Origin: Rhododendron vialii
Lineage: Eukaryota > Streptophyta > Magnoliopsida > Ericales > Ericaceae
Assembly (NCBI RefSeq): GCF_030253575.1
Contig: NC_080559.1
Span: forward strand, 33,475,501-33,539,500
Reading direction: 5' to 3'
DNA: 64,000 nucleotides
A program made the translations under genes and the position numbers. Below are positions 21,501 to 34,200 of this stretch, piece after piece. Below the pieces are notes generated by a model that ran no database searches, had not been told where the DNA came from, and saw only the letters and a list, made by a program, of their open reading frames with translations. Within the stretch, counting starts at the first letter, position 1; every line of letters begins with the position of its first letter.

Positions 21501-24434
21501 TGCAGATATTTTTCAGTAGTTTGCAAATAAATAGAGCATTTTTGTAGCAATTCTTTTCGTTTGACGTAAATATATAAGCAGTTAGGAGTGAGCACAAGCC
21601 ACATGGTCCCATGTTAGTAAGTTTTGAAATTAAGCATCTCTTGTGTTAGTTTGCATTGCATTTTGTGTCGATCCTTTTTGTTCAATGTAAAGATATAAGT
21701 TATAACTATTCGAGAGCGGCACAGGTCAAAACATTTGGGTCTCTTGTTAAAGGCTTGCGTGTTGGAGTAGATTTGTTGACACTTCTGCAAAACGAGGGGC
21801 ACACGATCTTATCAATGTCAAAGGTTCTCAACCTTCCAGTGCTAAATGGTAGCGACGGGCTTGATAAATTCCTTACTCAATTTGAAGCAGCTGTAGAAAG
21901 TGACTTCCCCAATTACCAGGTCTGCTTCTTTATTACTCTATAAATCATAATCGTTATGACTTGCCTGCTATGTAGTTGAGGACTACCTGGTGGTGAATAC
22001 AGACTGATCCACTAGCATGGCAATAAGTATGTTGATCATGATTAGACTGCACTGCATTTTGGTGTAATATGATGCAAGTACCTGCAGAGCCTCAACGATA
22101 TAACCTCAATTTGTATCATCCACTGTGTAATCAGCCCTATGCATCAAGCGAACTAAAAGTTTGTTGAGACTTAAATGTTATCAGCCAACGCAGATGATGA
22201 TTCTCGACAACATGAATTTTTTTACTGGGGGATAAACTTCGGAAAAAGTCTCCAACTCGGTCTCTGTTGTATGCTATTTACTCAAGAAAACATACTTCAA
22301 TGGAGATACTATGTCATCAAATCTGTTTCCTGGACTTACTTTAGAATCCTGAACAATGTAAGGATACAGCTAAAAGTTGCATGACAAAAAGGGCTGTTCA
22401 ATTCAAGGTCTTGGTCCCAGTTTAAGAAAAGGTTATTTGAACTGATTTCCACTGGAAATGTTGAGTTTGCATCGACCTCTCTCTTCCCACAAGTTTTGTT
22501 TGTCTTTCTCATTTGAGTGATGATATCCATGCAATTTGTTTGTAACAATATATTGATCATAACTTACGGAATCGATGGTACCAGGACCATAATGTGAAGG
22601 ACTCCGATGCTGATATCCTCTCAATTCTGATTGAGTTATTTGTTGAAAAAGCTGTTGAATGGTCTCAAGTCATTCATGCCATAGATCGTATCGATGTCCT
22701 AAGATCTTTTACCGTCACTGCCAATTCTTCATGTGGGGCTATGTCTAGACCTGTCATTTTGCCTCTTTCTGAATCCCCCAGCTTGTCCCAAGTAATCAGA
22801 GGACCAATACTTAACATCAGAGGACTGTGGCATCCTAATGCCCTCGGTGAGAATGGAGAGCTGCCTGTTCCGAATGATATTGTCCTTGGAGAAGAAGCAG
22901 ATGGATATCATCCCCGAACTTTGCTGTTGACTGGACCTAATATGGGTGGAAAATCCACCCTTCTACGTGCTACTTGTCTAGCTGTTATACTAGCCCAGGT
23001 ATGTTTCCTCCTATTAAATCTGAAATCTTTGCGTAGAGGAAATAAATGGCTGCCTCTGTAGTTTTGGAATCGTGAAAGTATTCCTAAGTTTATTGTTCCT
23101 TATTCTGTGAATGACTCTTTCCCTGGCTTGCAGCTGGGCTCTTATGTGCCTTGCGAGGTGTGTGTTCTTTCCCTCGTGGACACCATTTTCACTAGGCTTG
23201 GCGCCACTGACAGAATAATGACAGGCGAGAGTAAGTTCTATTTAGCCAGCTGACAGTTGTTTCATTTGAATCCTTGAATCAATAACGTTCTTTTTTTGTA
23301 TGATGGGGAGTGCACCCAGTGTTGGGAAATATATGTTTCTGGCGGCAGTGAGTTGGTGGCATAGTAGACAGACGAGTGGTGGTGGAACTAATAAATAATA
23401 ATGATATAATTGGGCCAAGGGTCTTATTTACGCAAGTCATCCAACATTTGAGGCTTCACTCATGGAATATAGGGTTTACACACAAACACCTCAAGAGACT
23501 TCTCTAGCTACATATATTCAGTCTTATGCCTCTGATTTTGTAGGTACCTTCTTTATTGAGTGCACAGAAACAGCATCGGTCCTTCAAAATGCGACACAAG
23601 ATTCACTGGTTATTCTTGATGAATTAGGACGAGGAACGAGCACCTTTGATGGATATGCTATTGCATATGCTGTGAGTTTTCAGTATTCAGTTGAATTTTG
23701 AGCATTGTGATAGATAAGCTTAGTTTCAGATTTTTATGAACTTGGGTATCACTCGTAGGACATGAAAATGACAGCATCTTTGAAGAAATTTTTTAGAATG
23801 AATGCACTTCTAGGTCAAAAATCTTGAGCTGCCCAGAAGTAATTACTGCTACACTATTAACCATTCAATATGGAGTTACGTTTGATTTCTATTTCCTGCT
23901 CTTATCCATATTTGAACGAGTATTTTCAGTTTGTATGATTCCACGATATTTGCACAGGTTTTTCGCCATCTTGTTGAGAAAGTCAACTGCCGTTTACTTT
24001 TTGCAACACATTATCACCCACTGACTAAGGAATTCGCTTCTCACCCTCATGTCATTTTGCAACACATGGCCTGTGCTTTCAAGTCGAATTCCAACAACTC
24101 ATTTCAAGGAGGCAATGATTTAGTTTTCCTTTACCGGCTGGCCTCTGGGGCATGCCCGGAGAGCTACGGTATGCAAGTGGCTCTCATGGCGGGGATCCCA
24201 AAACGGGTGGTGGAAACCGCCGCAAGGGCTGGAGAAGTGATGAAGCAATCTATCGGAGAAAGTTTCAAGTCGAGTGAACGGAGGTCTGAGTTTTCGAGTC
24301 TCCATGAAGAGTGGCTGAAGACCCTGTTAAGTGTCTCGACGACGGGAGAAGGTAATGTTGATGATGACAATGATGCCTTTGATTCATTGTTTTGCCTCTG
24401 GCATGAGCTGAGAAACTCGTACAAAGTCGGGTAA
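15594..24434 (+). CDS. MSH7: DNA mismatch repair protein MSH7
   Basis: Plant-specific MSH6 paralogue. It pairs with MSH2 (MutS-gamma) to recognise a subset of base mismatches in the nucleus. Exons: 15594-15919, 17001-17556, 17832-17927, 18037-18092, 18402-18468, 19521-19616, 19802-19933, 20032-20065, 20154-20201, 20625-20818, 20908-21034, 21157-21434, 21725-21919, 22585-22998, 23134-23230, 23544-23671, 23958-24434; total 1106 aa (Arabidopsis about 1109). The N-terminus [12 protein letters not shown] is a PCNA-binding box whose second aromatic is Leu. TPPEKVPRR and HKFVKVKD are MSH7-type motifs. The mismatch-contact Phe-Tyr-Glu is at residues 297-299. Walker A GPNMGGKS is at 852-859, and Walker B has D931/E932 in [13 protein letters not shown]. 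All introns are GT-AG except intron 11, which is GC-AG. The long N-terminal region between the PIP box and domain I is poorly conserved, as usual. Confidence 0.94.
16143..16290 (+). mobile_element. Au-type SINE, partial, in MSH7 intron 1
   Basis: GGTCTCATGTCCAAAATCTC, TTTTGGGCCAGTTCATAC, a GATTGGTCCCC block and GTCGAGGTTCGCGTAAGCTG are followed by CGACAC and an A tail. This is the Au-SINE body and tail pattern. It is truncated at the 5' end and about 15 bp from a second, similar copy. Confidence 0.6.
16305..16498 (+). mobile_element. Au-type SINE in MSH7 intron 1
   Basis: It contains TTCAAATCCACCC, TTTTGGGCTAGTACATACGG, CTAGTGGGAGGCGGGATTGA, GTCGAGGTGCACGTAAGCAG and CCCAGACACCTG, then an A-rich tail. 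These are recognisable Au-SINE 3' features. It is adjacent to the copy at 16143-16290 and in the same orientation, so the two may be a nested or tandem insertion. Confidence 0.65.
20032..20065 (+). other. 34-nt micro-exon of MSH7
   Basis: Exon 8 encodes only [11 protein letters not shown] plus one base. Both flanking introns are GT-AG, and joining to the 48-nt exon 9 restores the frame (GGG-ATG-TCC-AAG). The segment corresponds to the conserved VSPKEVLYD stretch of Arabidopsis MSH7. Gene finders may miss it and extend exon 7 or a false exon instead. Confidence 0.85.
21035..21156 (+). other. GC-AG intron 11 of MSH7
   Basis: The donor is CAG/GCAAGT and the acceptor TTTCAG/GTAC. Splicing here gives the conserved sequence GGPSGTLY. 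No GT donor nearby keeps the frame. The otherwise strong match to the 5' splice consensus is typical of functional GC-AG introns. Confidence 0.88.
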
Positions 24435-25830
24435 CTAGGAGGATGGAGCCTACAGTTTTTATTGTAGAAACTTAAAATAGTGTGATTGAAGAAGGTTTGA
24501 TGTGATTATAACTTGATCAACTTTTGTGGTTATTCAGAGGATGCAATAGAAGATCCATTATTTTGTTTTCCATTCTCCCCCCAAAAATAAAATCAACTAC
24601 TAAAACCTGAACAGGAAACTGTCCAAATACCAAAATAATAAGTTGGTCCAAATAAGTCAAGACTTGGACAAAAAAGGATGAAATAACTTTGATTACACAA
24701 AGAAATCTTAACTCGTGATTCAAAACCTCATAGCCGACATCCATCCGATTACTATTGGCAGCCAGAACGACTTGACGGAGCTAATGACAGTCCGAACGAA
24801 ATGACGTCGCAACACTTAGTATCATCAAAAATGCTACAACCACACCCAAGTTATAAACCCATTTACATAATTGCACATAAATGTGTGGGCTCCATACACA
24901 CTGAATGTATATGATCCGACCCCATAAGGGAGTGATTTTCAAATGTTTGCCATATGAATGAAAATATTGATCTAGGTCTCCTAATTGGTTAATAATTGGT
25001 ACTCCGTATAATATAAAAAATGATTCAGTAGCCAATCAGCTATGATTTCGACTCATATTCTCTCCCACAAAACTATATCTCTTAACTTATTATTTAACAT
25101 TCCAAAATCACTCCAAAGATTTTATACCTTTGATTCTATATTGATTGACTTTGACTTTCCTAAATTTCGTTTGACTTTCCTAAATCGATTGACAAATTTA
25201 ACATACAATCCGAGATTTTTTGTTCAAATTTAGGTTCGGCTTTCTACAATCAATTTCTAAATATTTTGAACTGCAATTTATTTAGCCACTTGTTTGGCAA
25301 ACATTCCGGCTATCTTCCCTTCCGAGTGATTATTCAATGTTACTGTAGCACAATCACGTGGTATTCCAAGAGCTTCTACTATTACATATTTACGTGAGAT
25401 CCATACACTTAATTCTGTAATCCACTTCAAACGTTTACGAGAGATCCATACACTTAATTCTGCAACCAACTTCGAATGAACGATAATAGAAGCCCCTGAA
25501 GCACCACATGACGGTGGTCCAACAACAAGTAATAAATTTTCCCTTCCCCACATATGTACCGTCACAACATAACCTTATAACATCCCAATTCTACCCTCCC
25601 ACCATTCACATTATGCTTCACTTCCAAAGGGTAATTACTCAAAACCCAAATCACCAAAATGGTCATTCACCAAAACCCAAAACATAGCAACCCAACTAAC
25701 ATTTTGCCCATTCCTAACTATTTTTGGAAACGGTTTTCCCCCAAAATTCTCAGATGCAGAGCAATGGAGGAACAAGTTATAACAAACCCAAATCAAAAAA
25801 CAGGAAAAAACAAAAGGAAAAACAAAAAAC
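24435..25830. other. MSH7-GNL2 intergenic region
   Basis: Holds the MSH7 3' flank and the upstream region of the ARF-GEF gene. A short direct repeat of about 45 bp (AGATCCATACACTTAATTCTG, twice, near 25397 and 25442) is present. A 95-codon minus-strand frame (25278-25565) runs through that repeat; it has no match I recognise and no supporting signals. Confidence 0.5.
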
Positions 25831-28800
25831 ATGGCCAAGCTAAAGGGCAAGGAGCTGGGCCTCTCGTGCATGTTGAACACCGAGTTGGGGGCCGTCCTGG
25901 CCGTGATGCGGCGGCGGATGCCGGAATCCAATTCCCATTTCCACCCTCCGCAAGACGATAACTGCGATACCGACGTTCTACAGTCGTTGAAATCTCTCAG
26001 AGGGTTCATATTCAATCCCCAACAAGAATGGAGAAAGATCGATCCGTCGATTTATCTGTCACCTTTCGTGGACGTGATTCAGAGCGATGAGGTTCCGGCC
26101 GCCGCCACCGGCGTCGCGCTCTCGTCAATTCTGAAGATTTTGAAGCTTGAGATATTTGACGAGAAGACTCCCGGGGCGAAAGAGACGATGAACTCGGCTG
26201 TGACTGCCATTACTGGATGCAGGTTTGTGTATTTGGCATTGTTTTTGTTCTCTGTTTGCCTTAAAGGTGATTGTTTTTATTCTTCTGCTCACAACTTAGG
26301 CAACTTTGGGTGCTTGGGTCAGGTTACGTGCATCTTGAGCAGTCTTTAAAGAACTAATCTCATTGTGTCCTAGCGGGACATGATTAAAGTGGAACTGACC
26401 CTACGAAAGTTTTTTTTTTTCTTTTTTCGAACAGCGAAAAAAGCAATCATATTATTAATCCAACCAAAAGGAAGTTATAAAAAGTATGTACGATGATAGA
26501 CAGGGCTCTGACCCCACGGAAGTTGATAGCTAATAAAACTATAAAAAGGTTTCCAACCTTAAACCTATGAAGGATAATTTTGTAAGTCACATGCCTTAAC
26601 CAACAAGTCAACTCCTGAATGATAGTAAGAGAGACCTTAAGAGAAATTTTCAAAAAGTAACACATTTTCGGGGAAAAAACAGCCATGCAAGGCAGCAAGG
26701 CCAAACATTCTAAACCTTTGGAGCCATTGAAAGTTTGTCCAGTCGTTAACTCCAGTAGTTCGGGATAGTGTGCGCAGGCTATCCTGACAATTTGTTTTCA
26801 TTACTCGAAAACCGTAGGATCAATAGAGTTTCTTCCTACTGAAGAAGTTTCTGAACTGAAAGCAAAAGATTGATTGACAAAAATGGTTTTGAGTTTCATT
26901 CTAGTATTAATTTCCCAACAGGTTGGAGAGAACAGCCCCAGTTGCAGAGGATGCAGTTATGATGAGGATTTTACAAGTGCTGACTGCAATTATGCACCAC
27001 CGTGCATCGGTTCTGCTCACCGATCACTCTGTTTGCACTGTCGTCAACACCTGCTTTCAGGTGGTGCAGCAGTCTGCTGGCCGTGGGGATTTGCTCCAGC
27101 GAAGTGCAAGGTACTGTGAAGTGTTTTTGAAAATCTGCAAATTTTGAATTCTTTTTTTGCTCGATTAAAGGGTGAAGGGAGCGACTGGCTATAGCAACCA
27201 ACGACCTCCTCTGAGCATAACCATAGGAACTCTACACATGCGGCAAGCCCCATGAGGGACCAATCACTCACATATTTCTATTAGCCCACCAAGGGCTGGT
27301 GGGTCACAGTAGGGCGAGCAGGGTTGCAAAGCACGAGAGGTGTCGTCTGCGCACCTGAAACTTGCAACCTCGTGAACCCAAACCCTAGGGAAGTGAGCCC
27401 CGGTGGTTGCAAATTTTGAATTGTTTGCCTTTTATTTGTTACCAAAACTCTTGATTGAAAATTTTGAAAACAGTTCTGGTGTTTTTGGAAAAGTGAGTTG
27501 TTTTGAGAAGATCTCTTCCAAGCAATTTGTGAACAATTTCTTGGACCTTGTGAAAATTAAGAACAAAAGTAGTGTACGAAAATAATACCAAAGAGACTTA
27601 TGATTCCTGTCATATTAATGTGTGCGGTAAGCGTTTGGAAAATGTTGAGAACATGTTTTTGCTGTTGCTTAAACAGGTACACAATGCACGAGCTGATACA
27701 GACAATTTTCTCGCGGCTGCCTGATATTGAGGTGAGAGACTGGGAAAACTCAGAATCCGACACGGAAGACAGCAGTTTGGATTCCGGGTATGGGATCCGA
27801 GCCACAGTGGACATATTCCATTTCTTGTGCTCTTTACTGAATGTGGTTGACATCATGGAGAGTACTGAGGGAATGGGTTCTCAAACTGCTGATGAAGATG
27901 TTCAGCTTTTCGCTTTGGTTTTGATCAATTCTGCTTTGGAATTGAGTGGTGAAAGCATTGGCAGCCACCCTAAGCTTTTGAGGATGGTTCAGGATGATCT
28001 GTGCCACCATTTGATTCATTATGGAGCTTGTTCTAGCCCCCTTGTTCTTTCCATGATTTGCAGCACCTTCTTGAACATCTACCACTTCCTTCGCAGGTTA
28101 GAATTCGTTTCTGAATCATTTTCATTTTTTTGCGTTGAGGTAAAGAACAAGGATGAAAGTTGCAACACATTTGTTGTTCTCATGGTGTCTTAATTGGCGC
28201 AATTGAAAGTCTTGGTGGTTTTCTACAAGTGGGTTGTTTCTAGATTTCTATATCAAGAACAGTTTAAAGAAACATTCCGGTATACAAACGTTTTTGTATT
28301 TGAGAAACTAAAAATGAGCAAGGAAAACGAAAACTAGAGTTCTGTAGAACAATTCAGTGTATGTGTCTTGGTGTTTTTCAAAAAATGAGAACAAAGGGAA
28401 ACGATACCTCATAACTGACAAGCCTTTTCTGTTTTTGGAAACAAAAACAATGGACAGTTCCGAAACACTTTTCATTTTCTACATTTTTATTTCAGTTTTG
28501 AGCAAAAGAGGTTGTAAAAGTTTTGAGAACATGTCTAGCGTGCTTTGCAAAAAGTGTTTTTTTGACATTTGTTTTCTGGAAAAATGAGAACCGAAACACA
28601 GAAAATGCAAACTATATTTTCATGGAAATGCAAAAAAACTGAACCCAACGTGTAAACTTGTTTTTGTGCAGGTCGATTCGGCTTCAACTGGAAGCCTTCT
28701 TCTCATTTGTGCTGTTCAAAGTCATGAGTTTAGGGAACATTATCCAGATACAAGATGTAACAATTGAAGGAATCATAACCTTCTGCAGACAACCCACATT

Positions 28801-31777
28801 CCCAATTGAAGTCTATGTAAATTTCGACTCTGATCCCCTTTGTCGAAACGTGTTTGAAGAGATTGGAAAGCTTCTCTGCAAGCATGCATTTCCAGCCGGC
28901 GGTGCCCTAACAACTTTACAAGTACAAGCCTTTGAAGGACTTGTACTCATTATTCACAACATTGCTGAAAATATAGACAAGGAGGAAAACAGTTCAATCA
29001 TTTCTGGACCATACCCGGTTGAGATTTCTGAGTATAGACCCTTTTGGGAAGAGAAATCGCGAGAGGGGAATGATTTGGAGACGTGGGTTGAATACGTGAG
29101 AATGAGAAAAGCACAGAAAAGGAAACTGTTGATTGCCGGAAACCACTTCAACCGCGATGAAAAGAAGGGGTTGGAGTACTTGAAAGTCTCTAATTTGGTT
29201 TCGGATGATCCGAAAGCCTATGCCATGTTTTTTCGGTATACTCCAAGACTTGATAAAACCATGATTGGAGATTACTTAGGGGACCCTGATGAGTTTCACA
29301 TTCGAGTTTTGAAGGAATTTACAGATACTTTTGAGTTTTCTGGTATGATTCTTGACACTGCTCTCCGGACTTATCTCGAGAGTTTCCGGTTACCAGGAGA
29401 GTCCCAGAAGATCCAGAGGATTCTTGAAGTTTTTTCTGAGAAATTTTATGACCAACAATCATCAGAAGTTTTTGCGAATAAAGATGCAGTGTTTGTTCTA
29501 TGTTACTCTTTGATCATGCTCAATACTGATCAACACAACCCACAAGTGAAGAAGAAAATGACAGAAGAGGAATTCATAAGAAACAATAGGGCGATAAACG
29601 ACGGTAAAGACCTTCTCAGGGAGTACTTGTCAGAGCTTTTCCATTCCATCTCAACAAACGCAATCACCATTTTTGGACAATCCGGTTTGCCAGTGGAAAT
29701 GAATCCAAGCAGGTGGATTGAGCTAGTAAATCGAGCCAAAACCGTGCAGCCTTTTGAAGTATGCGATTTTGACTGCCGGATTGGGAGAGATATGTTTGCC
29801 ACCATCGCGGGCCCCTCAGTTGCAACGCTTTCAGCGATATTTGAACACACCGACGAAGAGGGAATCCTCCATGAATGCATTGAAGGGTTGTTCTCAGTAG
29901 CTAGAATTGCTCAGTTTGGATTAGAAGACATACTTGAAGAACTCCTAGCCTCTTTTTGTAAATTCACAACTCTGTTGAATCCTTATGCGTCCGCTGAAGA
30001 GACTTTACATGCCTTTAGCCATGATATGAAGCCGAGGATGGCAACTTTAGCAGTTTTTACTATCGCAAACAGTTTCGGAGAATTGATCAAAGGGGGGTGG
30101 AGGAACATTGTGGACTGCTTGTTGAAACTCAAGAGGCTAAAACTGCTACCGCAGTCTATCGTGGAGCCCGGTCTCGCTTCCAACTCATCATCTGACATGG
30201 ATATTCACACAAGATCCGAGTCAGGGGTGGTGTTCCCTAGTCAAGGTCTGAAACAAGGCCATGGGCGACAGAGTTCCGGTATAATAGGCCGTTTCTCCCA
30301 TTTTCTTTCCATGGAAAGTGTGGAGGAAAGTTTGACCCTTGGGGTTAGTGAGTTTGAGCAGAATCTGAAAGTCATACAGCAATGCCAAGTGGGAAGCATA
30401 TTCAGTAACAGTTCAAAGCTACCCGATGAACCGTTGCTGAACCTGGGGCGATCGCTGATATTTGCAGCTGCTGGAAAAGGGCAGAAGTTTAGTACGCCTG
30501 TTGAGGAAGAAGAAACAGTTGGTTTCTGTTGGGATTTGGTTTTAATTATTGCTTCATGTAATACTGAGAGATTCACAACCTTTTGGCCTCAATACCATGA
30601 TTTTTTCCTAGCAGTTGCTCAGTTCCCTCTATTTTCACCTGTCCCGTTTGCAGAGAAGGCGATCATAGCCCTTATGAAGATTGCTCTCAAGCTCCTTTCT
30701 TCGTACCGAGCTGATAGACTTCCGGAGGAGCTCGTATTCAAGTCAATAAACTTGATGTGGAAGCTAGACAAGGAAATCATCGATACTTGTTGCGAGCCTA
30801 TCACACTATCTATCAAGAAAATCATCACTGAGTACGCGGGAAATTTGCAGACTCAGCTCGGGTGGAAATCAGTCCTTCACTTGTTATCACTCAGTGGTCG
30901 CCACCCAGGAACCTATGATATGGGAGTTGACACGCTTATTGCACTGATGTCGGATGGAACCAACGTTTCGCGAACAAACTATGCTTATTGCATCGACTGT
31001 GCATTCGGTTTCGTTGCTTTAAAAAACACCCCATCAGAGAAAAACATGAAGATAATGGACCTAATGGCGGATTCAGTGAATTTCTTGATCCAATGGTACA
31101 GAAGTGGATATTCGGATCCGGGGAGCAATGCTAGTATGGTGAGCAACGCGAGTAGTTCTTCATTAGAGGACAATATGAAATCTCTTGGTTCTTCGAATTT
31201 CGCAGTGAATTTATTCATAAAGCTTGGGGAAGCACTGAGAAAGACTAGCTTGGCGAGGAGGGAGGAGATAAGAAACCACTCGATTTCCGCTCTCCAGAAA
31301 AGCTTCACGCTAGCCGAGGACTTGTACTTCACATCCTCAAATTGCATGAATTGTTTCAACCTCGTGATATTCGCGATGGTTGACGATCTGCACGAGAAAA
31401 TGCTGGAGTACTCGAGGAGAGAGAACGCGGAGAGAGAGATGAGGAGCATGGAGGGGACTTTAAAGATTGCAATGGAGCTGTTGACGGAAGTGTACTTGCA
31501 GTTTTTGAAACCTCTATCGGAGAGTTCCGGGTTTCGGAATTTCTGGATGGGAATATTGAGGAGAATGGATACTTGTATGAAGGCTGAATTGGGCGACTAT
31601 GGGAATTCAATAGTGCAGGAAATAGTACCGGATTTATTGAAGAGGATGATCACGACAATGAAGGAAAATGAGATTTTGGTTCAGAGGGAAGGTGATGCTT
31701 TGTGGGAAACCACATATATTCAGATACAGTGGATAGCTCCTTCGCTTAAGGAGGAGCTATTTCCTGAAGATTTATAG
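25831..31777 (+). CDS. GNL2: GNOM-family ARF guanine-nucleotide exchange factor, GNL2-like
   Basis: Large Sec7-type ARF-GEF that loads GTP on ARF GTPases at Golgi/endosomal membranes. Exons 25831-26222, 26922-27110, 27677-28096 and 28672-31777 give 1368 aa, close to Arabidopsis GNL2 (about 1375). The DCB dimerisation region is at the N-terminus (ELGLSCMLNTELGAVLAVMRR, split here at ELG), HUS about 320-480 and Sec7 about 484-665. The catalytic glutamic finger is Glu577 in FRLPGESQK, followed by LNTDQHNPQV. C-terminal HDS regions contain WRNIVDCLLK, SLSGRHPGTY and NHSISALQKS. GNOM and GNL1 are longer, so length and divergence favour GNL2, a male-gametophyte (pollen) paralogue. Met616 in YSLIMLNTD is at the position linked to brefeldin A sensitivity in GNOM. 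The 3.1-kb last exon is fully open. Confidence 0.85.
27170..27410. repeat. Repeat-like insertion in GNL2 intron 2
   Basis: A GC-richer patch in an otherwise AT-rich intron. It contains GGCAAGCCCCATGAGGGACC, CAAGGGCTGGTGGGTCAC, GCACCTGAAACTTGCAACC and AACCCTAGGGAAGTGAGCCC. The composition shift and SINE-like phrases suggest an old retroelement insertion; ends were not defined. Confidence 0.35.
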
Positions 31778-32203
31778 ACGGCGTTTTAGATTATTTTTTT
31801 GTACATGGGGTCTTTTAGAGTCTCTTTTAGGTTACCCATACGTAATTATAATTATTTATGTCTCGAGTTGGAATAGGTTACTATGAAAACCAACTCGTTA
31901 TTTTTTGCCTTTTTGAGTCGATAATAGGGTTTTCCTCATAAGGATTTTGAAATTATTTTGTGGGTTTTTTTATTTTTTATTTTTGCCCTTCTGGGTAGAG
32001 CTAAAAGCTAGAGTATGTTAAGTTGTTAACTAGGATGTTAAGAGAGGAAACCATAGTTCTCTTGTGCAGCTTCTCTCTGTTTCATTGGTCTCATCAGATT
32101 CTAGTGGTGCATTCTGAGCTCCAGTGGTGCTATTCTGTTTTGTGTTTTGAGAAGCTGTTTGATTTCCAAGTTGGCATCAATTTGTTTTTCATTCAGTGCA
32201 AAC

Positions 32204-32238
<35 letters not shown>

Positions 32239-33141
32239 GATTCCTTCCATAAACAAATTCCTCTACAGTGAGAGCCTAAAGCAGGGAGGGCAAAATCATG
32301 ACACCTCATTCAAGGAAATCATGATATCTTTGCTTCTAACTTATCCACCCCCCATAATTAACCTGAAGGCTTTGGTTAAGGAAGCATGAAAAAAAAAATT
32401 ACTAAAGGGTTTGCTCTCCAAGAGGTCGCAAATTCGAATTTTACGAAGGCAAAAAATCTTGGGACAATTGGAGGTTTGCCCCGTTGTCAACTTTTTTTTT
32501 TTTTTTTGACAAAACATCGTTAACTTCAAGATCCTAGAAAAAGGGTGTGTGAAAATCAAGTACCCTCTTCTATGGAGGAAAAAAAAAAGAGTTTTCAGTT
32601 ATCAAACATGCGATCAAGGACTTCAGTATCTATGATATGATTACTACTCCTAGGTGACAACTGTTCAGTCACGAGAGCAAAGGAACGAGGTTAAATTAAT
32701 GACGCGCTTCTGTTTCAAAAGGGGTGGGATCACACTATTGGTCCATTACTTTGGGGGACTCAAAAATACTACCCCTTTGGGGGTTTTAACCGCGGTAACG
32801 AGAAACGTAGCAAAAGTAAAGGTTTCAGGTGATACGGCAAGATATCAGTCAGTACCGGCCATATCATGGGTAAATAACGGTATCGGTAAACGGGTTTTTT
32901 CAAGACCCTGCCTCTTAGTAAATTATCCAGACTAAAGCGAGATTACCCTCTATCATTGGATCGACGGTGTAATTTACCCCTTCACCAAAAAATCTCTTCC
33001 CTTCAAATTTCTCTGCTCTCATGATTGATAGCTTTTGAAATAGTATAACCAAAGGAGCCAAAAGATCATCTCAAGAGTAACAAACAAACCTCTTCAATCA
33101 TGATTTATTAGCAAGCAAGCAACCAAAACCTAGTGCTAACT
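31778..33141. other. GNL2 3' flank and upstream region of the membrane-protein gene
   Basis: Contains a CT microsatellite at about 32211-32236 and a degenerate B-box-like segment near 32430 (CGCAAATTCGAATTTTACG) that may be an old SINE. Runs of T and A are near 32492 and 32580. No gene is supported. Confidence 0.45.
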
Positions 33142-34158
33142 ATGAGAACAACTCTTTATATCACCGAGAAATCTAAATCTAAAGGGCCACATAGGCTAAA
33201 CTTTTCTTTCATATTTTCTCCATTTTTTGCTCACTTTTCTTCCCCTTCAATGCCAAGAGGAACAAGTACCCAAGTCCTTCAATCAACTCATCTGATGAAC
33301 ACAGCTCAAATTTTAAGAGAATCAATCAGGATTTTACTACTCCACTCAACCTATTTCCATGCAATCTCCATCTTCCTCTTCTCACCTCTCCCAATCTCTC
33401 TCTTCATCTCCCACTTCCTCATCCACAAGTTCCCTCAAACGCCCTTTTCCCTCCTCAAACTCGCAGACGATTTACTTGGGCAAAATGCCAATTTCCTCCT
33501 GCCCAACATACTTTCCAAAGCCCTTGACATCGTCATTTGCCTCCCTTCAGCCATCACTTTCTCTCTCCTAGGCAGAGCTGCCACTGTTCAAGCAGTTTCA
33601 GACATCTACAGCGGAGTCCGCCTCAACGGAACAAGGTTATTCACAAGAAGTGGATTGGTTTGGGTCAAGCTCCTTCACACAAGCTTCTGGGAATTCATCA
33701 TTCTACTTGGCCTCTTCGGAGCCTTTTTCGCTACTTTGGCTACCTTGCCAAAGGCATTAGTATTTCTATTCGGCATGCGCTCGGGGGCGTTATGTTTCTG
33801 GGGTGTCCTAGGCTTTGTGGGTATACCCTTTTGTGTGGCCTTTGCACATGTAATGGTTGTGGGTAACTTAGCTAGGGTTGTATCCGTATTGGAGGGTGAG
33901 TGTTTTGGGTTTGATTCTATATTGAAGGCTAGAAGTCTTGTGAGGGGGAGGCTACATACTGCACTGGCAATGGCTCTGGTCAGTAATGTGGGGTTAAGGC
34001 TAGTTGGGTGTTTCTTTGAGTTTAGGATGGGAAAAGGGTTGAGCTTGTGGGAAGGCCCCATTTTGGTTTCCATGTACTCTTTGGTGCTTGTTTTGGACAC
34101 GGTTACGAATGCCGTTTTCTATTATACGTGTAAGCCTTGTACCCACTCTATATTTTGA
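33142..34158 (+). CDS. Plant multi-pass transmembrane protein of unknown function
   Basis: Intronless frame of 338 aa from the ATG at 33142, or 302 aa from the ATG at 33250 (MPRGTSTQ). The second start is preferred because conserved-looking sequence begins shortly after it (MNTAQILRESIRILL). About six hydrophobic segments are visible, including AISIFLFSPLPISLFISHF, FWEFIILLGLFGAFFATL, ALCFWGVLGFVGIPFCVAF and ILVSMYSLVLVLDTV. A cytosolic-looking loop carries VVSVLEGECFGFDSILKARS LVRGR (split). This layout recalls a plant-specific family of small uncharacterised membrane proteins whose members share an ES.RIL start and a VVSVLEE-G motif. No enzymatic motif is visible. Function is unknown. The gene is well separated from both neighbours. 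Confidence 0.75.
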   Translation: MRTTLYITEKSKSKGPHRLNFSFIFSPFFAHFSSPSMPRGTSTQVLQSTHLMNTAQILRESIRILLLHSTYFHAISIFLFSPLPISLFISHFLIHKFPQTPFSLLKLADDLLGQNANFLLPNILSKALDIVICLPSAITFSLLGRAATVQAVSDIYSGVRLNGTRLFTRSGLVWVKLLHTSFWEFIILLGLFGAFFATLATLPKALVFLFGMRSGALCFWGVLGFVGIPFCVAFAHVMVVGNLARVVSVLEGECFGFDSILKARSLVRGRLHTALAMALVSNVGLRLVGCFFEFRMGKGLSLWEGPILVSMYSLVLVLDTVTNAVFYYTCKPCTHSIF

Positions 34159-34200
34159 CGAATCAAAAATTGATGTACTAGTATTTTTTTCTAGTGTTGT

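Noticed and set aside
33359-33571. Serine-rich frame SSSSHLSQSLSSS in the membrane-protein gene
   Set aside because: Alternative reading frame of the longer hydrophobic protein frame.
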